From Alternaria dauci (lineage: Eukaryota; Ascomycota; Dothideomycetes; Pleosporales; Pleosporaceae): 64,000 bases of DNA. The position numbers and the translations under genes were made by a program. Below, one piece after another: positions 57,794-64,000 of the stretch (within the stretch, counting starts at the first letter, position 1; each line of letters starts with the position of its first letter). Below the pieces are notes generated by a model. The model was not told the DNA's origin and made no database searches. It saw only the letters and a list, made by a program, of their open reading frames with translations. Where the stretch lies: contig NC_091278.1 of assembly GCF_042100115.1 (NCBI RefSeq), positions 2,046,001-2,110,000 on the forward strand, in the 5' to 3' direction.

Positions 57794-59555
57794 CTAGACA
57801 ATATGAGTCTGCCGGACATGCGGCTCCTTCTCATCATTGCCAGAGCCATGGAGGCGTTCCTTAGCGGGTTGCCTCGCGATAGCATCCATATCCACTGGAG
57901 CAACAGCGGCCGGACCATCGAAGATGCGGGCAACCTCCTCGAGTGTAGGTCCCTTAGTTTCGGGGTAGACGAAGTAAACGAAGATAAGTTCGACAGTGAT
58001 CCAGAGAGTGTAGAAGAGAGCCAGGTTCCAATGCTTGGGAAGGTTGTCCCACGCAACAGGGTTGGTCTGACTACCGACAGCGAGAATAGCCTGAACAGTG
58101 ATGTTCATGATCATGAGACCTTTGGCACGGAGGGCGTAGGGCAGAATCTCCAGAGCGTAGGCGACAAGTAGGCCAGACCAAGCAAAATGGTAGCAAACAC
58201 CGAAGATCCACACGAATGGGATCTGAGCGTAGCCAGCCGCGGAGTTAGTACCGCCGGAATTCTCGTAAAGAGCGCAGGTAATGGTCCAGCAGACGAAGGA
58301 AATGACCATGCCGGTGGTGGCGCCGAGGAAAATTGGACGGCGACCAACCTTGTCGATCAAGGAAGCGGCGTAGACTGAAACGCAAAGATACAAGATACGC
58401 TCACCGCCAGTAAGCTGAACGAGATGTTAGTACACATTTCTTTAAAATGATTCGGATCCACTTACACCCATCTTTTGATTCTCGCTAGTGATACCGGCGC
58501 CCTCGTAGACCAAGTTGATGTAGTTGGAGAAGAGCGCATTGCCAGAATACTGAGAGATGATACCGAGAGAGATGAGAATCGCCAACCTCCATCGGTTACC
58601 CTTCGTCTTGACGAAATCTACATAGCTGGAATTCTTGTTCGCATCGGCTTCCATACGGATGACCTCTCTCATCTCGATGTATTCGAACTGAACCGTTGCA
58701 TTGTTCTTGTCGCCACCGGCATGGTAGTACGCGAGAGTGTCTAGAGCCTCCTCGTAGCGTTCCTTGGAGATCAACCAACGAGGACCTGAGATTGTATGTC
58801 AGCTTGGTTTCTCTGATCATCCAATGTGTGGGTTGGACTTACTTTCAGGGACCCACCAAAGGAAGCACAGTTGGAGAAATGAGGGAAGGGCTTGAAGAAG
58901 GGTGATAGACCTCCAAGACCAATCGTTGCTCGCTTGAGATGTACCCCATGCTATCCATGCGACAAAAAACGCTCCCAAGTTCCACAAGCAGTTGTATACA
59001 GCGGTGAAGAAAGCACGGTGCTGGGGATGGCAGATCTCAGTGAGAAGAATGGGCGAGCACATCTGGGCGAAAGAGTTGCCGAAACCAAGGATAAACCGGC
59101 CGCCCATGTAGATCTGCCAGTTTGTAGAGAAGGCAGAGACAAGAGAACCAGCGATCATGATGGAGCAGCCGACGGCGATTGGAATTTTGCGACCGGTCCA
59201 CTGTGTCAAGAATGGGACAAGGAAGAAACTAACGATCGAACCGATGTTGTACATGTTGTTCATGACACCCAGACGGTTACCAGATGGCTTTTCGAAGTAA
59301 GTCTGCCAGTAGTTCATCTGCTGCGAAGAGTTCATCATCATACTAGATGATAGTCAGTGGAATTCAACAAATTCCAAGAAAGAGCACTCACCCGTCGTAA
59401 CCAGTGGTTGCGGAGGCAATACAAAGGACGGAAGAATGCCAGAACAACTTTCTCATATTTGGGTCCTTGTACCAAATGACCTTCTCAAACTCGGGCGCCT
59501 CCTCGCGAGCAGCCGCACTGTTGCCTTTCGGCGCTCCAATAGACATGCCAACCAT
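57794..59555 (-). CDS. MFS sugar transporter (lactose permease-like), 534 aa
   Basis: Four exons on the minus strand: 59555-59392, 59342-58843, 58785-58466 and 58414-57794. A full sugar-porter layout is visible: TM1 with ASATTGYDGMMMNS, NRLGVMNNMYNIGS, TGRKIP between TM2 and TM3, GRFILGFGNSFAQM, the signature PESPRWLISKERY split by an intron, DKVGRRPIFLG in the central repeat, and PETKGPTLEEVARIFDG after TM12. About twelve membrane helices fit. The sequence resembles the fungal lactose permease/LAC12 branch of hexose and disaccharide importers at the plasma membrane, usually proton-coupled. The exact sugar is unknown. No glycosidase gene lies next to it. Confidence 0.92.
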
Positions 59556-61855
59556 CTTTGATAAAGAGCGATGTGCGACAAGATCGAATAAAGACTAGCT
59601 TAAGCTCAGAACCGGTAGATCTTGCTATTGATGGGCGAGGTCCCTTGGGGTTGCGACTGACCCTCGACCAACGTCCAGTACTTATATTCAATCGACAATC
59701 ACTACAGGCGACCCTACAAGCCGGATGAGTGACTCGTATGCTTGTTCCACCACGGGTTGACGGACATGAATACCGCACATCGCAGGAAGACAGCCTGACA
59801 GCAGCGGATGAAAGGGCCAGTGAGGTGGTACCAAGCGCGCCCCACCGAGCGATCCGTTGGCACCAGGCCCGTAGCGCCGTAGGAATAAACTTACAAGACT
59901 AGGAAAAGCCCGTCTTGTCACGTCTAGGCATTGCTAGCCCATACCGATATCGAACGTCCGATGCATAATGCGGTCTCAGGGAGGGGTGCTCGGCTGCCTT
60001 CGAGAAGTCTGTAACTTGACGCTAGAACCTTTAACGACATTGGACGCCGAATCCAGGTGTGGGATGCAGTCTATCATTGGCGCTTGGTGGCGCCTTGATA
60101 TTGCTCGAAATAGTAAGTAGACGCCGGAGGCATACATCGTGGAGGCATACGTCGCGGAGGCATACGTCGCGGAGGCATACGTCGCGGAGGCATACGTCGC
60201 GGAGGCATACATTGCGGAGGCATACATCAGCAAGTGCAAAGAGACGCGCTTGCGAGACCTGGTGATTCGAGCGTCTTGTTTGAAGTCGATCAGACGGTAA
60301 ATGGCTTCATGATGAGATTCCAACACCATTTGGTAGATACCGGTCTTCGACGTTGGGCCATATGTTGCTTGGTGCTGTGCCTGCCCCGCGATGCTCAGCA
60401 CCGAGGTTTCATACGCTTTCGGGCTTGATCGAAGGACCCGTCAAAGACTCCACACATGTTCTCCGAAGCTGTGACTCGTCCCGCGGATATTTCTGCCTGG
60501 CATCCTACATGCGTCTTGAAGCGCTTCGCTGAAGTCTCGGGAAAAGCAAGTAGGAGTCCAGCTATGGTAGGTCAAGCTTATGATGCAATGCCATGACCTG
60601 CCAAGATGGATAAATGGCCATGCGCGCCGAACCTGGAGCTCGGAGACTCATCCTGTACTGACGAAGTTGATGGTTGGGGTTCTGGGAGAAAGCGCAGGTG
60701 GCTACCTAGGCATGTTTGCAGATCGGTGGTGAGGGTAAGGGGAAGCTGTGCCGCGACAAAAGTCGCGTGTGCGACGCGAGGTGGCGGGAAGCTGATCAGA
60801 TGAACTTCGGAGCTAAGCTGAAGGCAGCGTGCACCCTTGGCATGCGCCACGCAAGGCATTCGGGAAGTCGCGAGGGTCAGTACTCGCACTGATGCGATAA
60901 TTAAGTCAATTTCATGGATCCGCATCGACGCGAATGTGTTTCAGGCGCCGTGCTGTTGGTGTCGCTGCGATGTTGTTCACGCGCAAGCGAACAGGCTACC
61001 GTAGTGGGGCCTTTCTTCCCATCGCATTGTCCCGGTATGCCACCAGGTGGGTGGCAAAGTCGTCGTGCTCAACGGCACTTATGGACACAGTACCGACCAT
61101 GAAATTCGCCTTGGCAAATACGGCCCCTGTTGCCGGGACTGCGTGGCGCGTTTCAGTACGGTTTACTCACTTGACAGGAGAAAAGAGATAGCGGTGACGT
61201 CATGATGGCAATCGGTATATACCAAGTTTCTTTTCATTCCAGGGGAGGAGCGCGGAAACTCGGTACATCGATGACTTGGACTTTGACATGAACTTCTCCC
61301 TGATGTGATGAGGTTGACGATGACTGGGTAGCAGATGAGTTCCTCACTAAGACCGGGCTGGAATTTGATTGCGGTGCCATCGCCTACTCGAGCCTGCTGA
61401 GCTTACCTAGGTAAATCATGCTATCGGCCGACTTATACATGCAATCTGGATCTCATAGCGATTATAACTGCCGGGACTGTCTCAACTCACACAGTTTTCG
61501 GCTTTGGACATGACCAGAAAGGATACCTATGGAACTACGCTTGGAGCAAGCTCATGGTGGAAAAGAGCACCTCAGTGCATTGCAATCTGGAGCTGTGAAG
61601 TTGAATTCACATTACACCGGTCGGCGTATGCATCTAAGAACGTGGTCATCGGATATATCATATTAGTGATCATGTAGATTGCATATGGCGATACGACACA
61701 TGTTAGGGACGCTGATAAGATTGAAGTTTAACTATGACAGACCGTTCTTCTTTCACAATTGGCAACTCATTTGCCAAACATCCCACGACATTCTCAATAT
61801 GTCATTCCCGCGTATTGTACACTCACTACAATACGCCTCAAACTCCACGGTCTCT
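59556..61855. other. Long intergenic region with minisatellite
   Basis: 2.3 kb between two minus-strand genes. Holds the 15-bp repeat listed separately and the palindrome TTACCTAGGTAA (61403-61414). Frames through the repeat are open on both strands but low complexity. Confidence 0.5.
60126..60230. repeat. 15-bp minisatellite, 7 copies
   Basis: Seven head-to-tail units of consensus GGAGGCATACGTCGC, from 60126 to 60230. Units 2-5 are identical. The two outer units on each side carry changes in the last six bases (ATCGT, ATTGC, ATCAG). The unit length is a multiple of three, so all frames stay open through it. Confidence 0.97.
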
Positions 61856-62737
61856 TCACCAGTCGTACATCTGTCGAGTACGCCTCCTTTTCCGAGTATA
61901 TACTAGCTCGACAGCCTGTTTCGACACCTTTTCTGCGAACTTCTCTTTGAGCATCGCACCCAGTTCCTCTGCGGCCCCTTCTGCTGCTTCCGAGAAGTAT
62001 CCGGAATGCTCGATGATGATAGTCCCGAGCATACCACAATCGAGTAGACGACTAAGCTTGTATTTAGCAAAGAGGTCGGCGGCTGAACATGGCTGGGTCG
62101 AGCATCGCATCTCCCATTCGTCTTCCAAGCGATAGTACGTGAGCTCCTCCTTGTGGAAGCCAAGTTTGATGTTGCGCAATCCGGTACACTGGACTACCAG
62201 CTCGAGGTCGGCATTCTCGGTAGTATCGCCCTTGTAGCGAGAGAAGAAGTCAAAGTCCAGTTGACGAATCTGTTCAAATCGACCTTTGTCCGCCTCGAGG
62301 AAAGCACGCAGGAACAAATTGTCTTTGTACGAACAAACCTGAAACCTGGAGGCGATGATGAAACTTATTACCGTTTCCTCAAACGTCTTCTTTGAAGTGA
62401 AGCACAAGTCGGGTAGGAACTTGGGTTTCTTTGGATCGTCACCGCGCTTGACGGCGTCTCGCACCGCGACTTGACCGACAGAAGGGAATGCCAGGGTCCA
62501 GATAGGAAAGCGGATTTCCCTTGGTAGATCCAGGAAGCGCGCGAATCTAGGTCTCAAGCCATGTTGTATGATGTCTGACCACGACTGAGCCGGCTCGGCA
62601 GTACTGGAATATCGTGAGGAGACTACCCTAGTAGACAGAGTAGGAAACTCAGCGAGCCTGAGCTCGAATAAAGCCGACAAACTGCGTCTGCCAGTGGGCT
62701 GCTGCTTTTCGGGTCTGCTAATGATAGATAGAGGCAT
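61856..62737 (-). CDS. 2EXR-like hypothetical protein, 293 aa
   Basis: Single-exon minus-strand gene. Residues 68-85 (FLDLPREIRFPIWTLAFP) match the 2EXR/F-box-like opening motif F-x-x-L-P-x-E-I-R-x-x-I-W. LPDLCFTSKKTFEET follows, matching the second conserved helix. The C-terminal half is Leu-, Glu- and Lys-rich and helical, ending KRRRTRQMYDW. No signal peptide or membrane helix. The family is expanded in plant-associated fungi; the molecular role is unknown. The start at 62737 is the first ATG of the frame. Confidence 0.75.
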   Translation of the reverse strand: MPLSIISRPEKQQPTGRRSLSALFELRLAEFPTLSTRVVSSRYSSTAEPAQSWSDIIQHGLRPRFARFLDLPREIRFPIWTLAFPSVGQVAVRDAVKRGDDPKKPKFLPDLCFTSKKTFEETVISFIIASRFQVCSYKDNLFLRAFLEADKGRFEQIRQLDFDFFSRYKGDTTENADLELVVQCTGLRNIKLGFHKEELTYYRLEDEWEMRCSTQPCSAADLFAKYKLSRLLDCGMLGTIIIEHSGYFSEAAEGAAEELGAMLKEKFAEKVSKQAVELVYTRKRRRTRQMYDW

Positions 62738-63440
62738 ATCTTCTGAGCACTAGTGACAAGTGTCAGCGCGCTGCGCTCCGGAACCTGAGCATGATCAACT
62801 TACGCTATTCTGGGCTGGTATTGACTTTATGAGATTGGTGCTTGTAGTGTCTTTCGTAGCGATGTCAAGATCGTCCGGAGAAGCCGACAGCGTTGTTGGA
62901 AAGAAACGAAATTAAACCGTTGTGCGTTTATATACGTGCATGATAGGCGCTGCAGGCAACCACAGGCAATGAAAGGTCGAAAAGTATTCTGAGTCGCGTC
63001 ACAGTGGTATACAGTGATGGAGTCATCGCTGCAAAAGGCAATTCACGGGCCTCTTTTAGATCAAGGCAGTGTGCTTTGCGGGACAGTACCAAGCATCTCG
63101 TGATCACCTTGGAATGAAAGAGAGAAACTGGAGGCGACAGCATATTGGAGAGTCTCGAACGTGGCTGATATTCCTATATACGTGGGCGACTCAATCACAG
63201 CCGGTGACGACAGTAAAGCGGTAGGTGTGGTTGGTTCGTCCTCTCCTGGGTCATCGCATTACCATGGAAGTCCAGTTTTCGTTCAACTACCGATGGGGTG
63301 GCAGCTTCTTAATCAAGACTTAGCAGAGAGCGACCAAAGGGGCATAGAATGTGTTCGCACACAGCTTTGCTCTGCCTCGTGTGCTACTTGATTGATTGCT
63401 TGTGAAGCAAGCGAGTGTCCTACAAGCTTGTCATTGTTGG
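62738..63440. other. Intergenic
   Basis: 700 bp: promoter of the 2EXR-like gene and flank of the EthD relic. The plus-strand frame at 63161-63391 has no family pattern. Confidence 0.45.
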
Positions 63441-63563
63441 CCTTCACATTCCATAACCTTGAGCACCGGCCCTATTCAGGTAGAAAATTATTTTCGGCGT
63501 AGACAGCCGTGCTAACACGCGACTACTTAGGTATGTCCAACAACAACTAGATTTTGCACACAT

Positions 63564-63973
63564 ACCCAGATGCTCTTGCACCACTTTCCCATCTTCAATA
63601 ACGTAGTGGTCCACACCTGCAGTAACGCGCAGACTCGTTCAATCAAATAGGTGTTACCCGTCTTTCTTTACGACTTCCAAGTAGAAAGGATCTTCGTAGG
63701 CCTTCTCGAAATCCTCATTGTTCCGTACCCAAAAGTCCGCCGTGCCATCGTATGAGAGTGCAGGCATTCTTAGATGCGCCTCATACTTTGATGTGGTCTG
63801 ATACTTTGAGTAGTCAGCATCCATAAAAAGAAAATGCGCATTTCTTGACGCCTGCAAGATTCCAATATGTAGATTAGGAGAGGAAAGCTGACTTGAACGT
63901 ATTTGACGATCCGGTGACGCTGTAGACACGACGTAATAAGAGGGTCATGCTTGTTCGCCCAGTGATCGCTGAA
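63564..63973 (-). pseudogene. EthD-domain protein with two in-frame stops, 5' partial
   Basis: Minus-strand gene entering from the right edge. Exon 63973-63893 (acceptor AACTAG) reads FSDHWANKHDPLITSCLQRH, the typical EthD opening. A 41-bp intron leads to an exon from 63851: ASRNAHFLFMDADY, MPALSYDGTADFWV and EDPFYLEVVKK. It then meets TAA (63656-63654), and five codons on TGA (63641-63639). In the same frame after the stops the sequence reads SLRVTAGVDHYVIEDGKVVQ, a fitting domain end. Both stops differ from sense codons (CAA, CGA) by one C-to-T change. A 41-bp intron over the stops would shift frame and end at once. EthD proteins are small ferredoxin-like-fold proteins often tied to catabolic or polyketide genes. 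Confidence 0.65.
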
Positions 63974-64000
63974 CTAGTTTTCCGGAAGCTTAGAATTACG

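Noticed and set aside
59976..60401. Minus-strand frame through the 15-bp minisatellite
   Set aside because: The open frame is a by-product of the in-frame repeat; the flanks have no protein pattern.
63613..63653. 41-bp intron over the two stops in the EthD gene
   Set aside because: The splice sites are acceptable (GTAACA, TGCAG), but the length shifts the frame and gives an immediate new stop, while the unspliced frame keeps coding pattern on both sides.
1..64000. A new multi-gene system or biosynthetic cluster
   Set aside because: Acyltransferase, GH131, MFS transporter and EthD genes are scattered among core genes, with no synthase, terpene cyclase or cluster regulator nearby. I see no basis for a cluster claim.

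Overview
The window is nuclear DNA of a filamentous ascomycete, most likely a dothideomycete of the Pleosporales type. That placement is an inference from gene content and gene style, not from a search. Seen directly: genes are about 2-3 kb apart on both strands, split by short GT-AG introns (mostly 50-80 bp), with CT-rich leaders, an eL42 ribosomal protein gene with fungal structure, and a tRNA gene carrying an anticodon-loop intron. There are no operons, ribosome binding sites, CRISPR arrays, rRNA genes or intact transposons.

Layout, left to right. 1-9.1 kb: 3' part of a group X-like hybrid histidine kinase, a hypothetical gene, an alpha/beta hydrolase and a basic low-complexity hypothetical gene. 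9.5-12 kb (minus strand): a very small soluble cytochrome b5, a decayed coding relic with a 42-bp repeat, and a secreted GH131 beta-glucanase. 13-24 kb (plus strand): an unknown gene with an apparent one-base frameshift, the SWI/SNF-RSC subunit Ssr4, a membrane acyltransferase and a stomatin-type SPFH protein. 25-28 kb: a STAND/ankyrin-type gene with an apparent frameshift, then a NADAR-domain protein. 28-34.8 kb: a 703-residue coiled-coil protein divergent from an OST3/OST6 oligosaccharyltransferase subunit, then a HAM1-like protein. 37.5-39.5 kb: malic enzyme. 41-42.8 kb: a head-to-head pair of small basic paralogues with identical intron positions. 43-51.8 kb: a patatin-like protein lacking the expected nucleophile Ser, a ketopantoate-reductase family protein, eL42, and a Src1/Heh inner nuclear membrane protein. 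52-64 kb: a 2EXR-like protein, tRNA-Ala(AGC), an atypical protein kinase, an MFS sugar transporter, a 15-bp minisatellite, a second 2EXR-like protein and an EthD-domain gene with two in-frame stops at the right edge.

Most genes are ordinary core functions: chromatin remodelling, translation, N-glycosylation, central carbon metabolism, nuclear envelope and signalling. Between them lie long non-coding stretches and a few decaying genes. I found no gene cluster that looks like a new pathway. The features most worth following are the head-to-head paralogue pair, the pseudo-catalytic patatin and kinase, the intron-bearing tRNA-Ala, and three genes with frameshifts or stops that may be young pseudogenes or assembly errors.

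All exon boundaries were placed by eye from splice consensus and frame continuity. Family names rest on recognised motifs, not on database searches.
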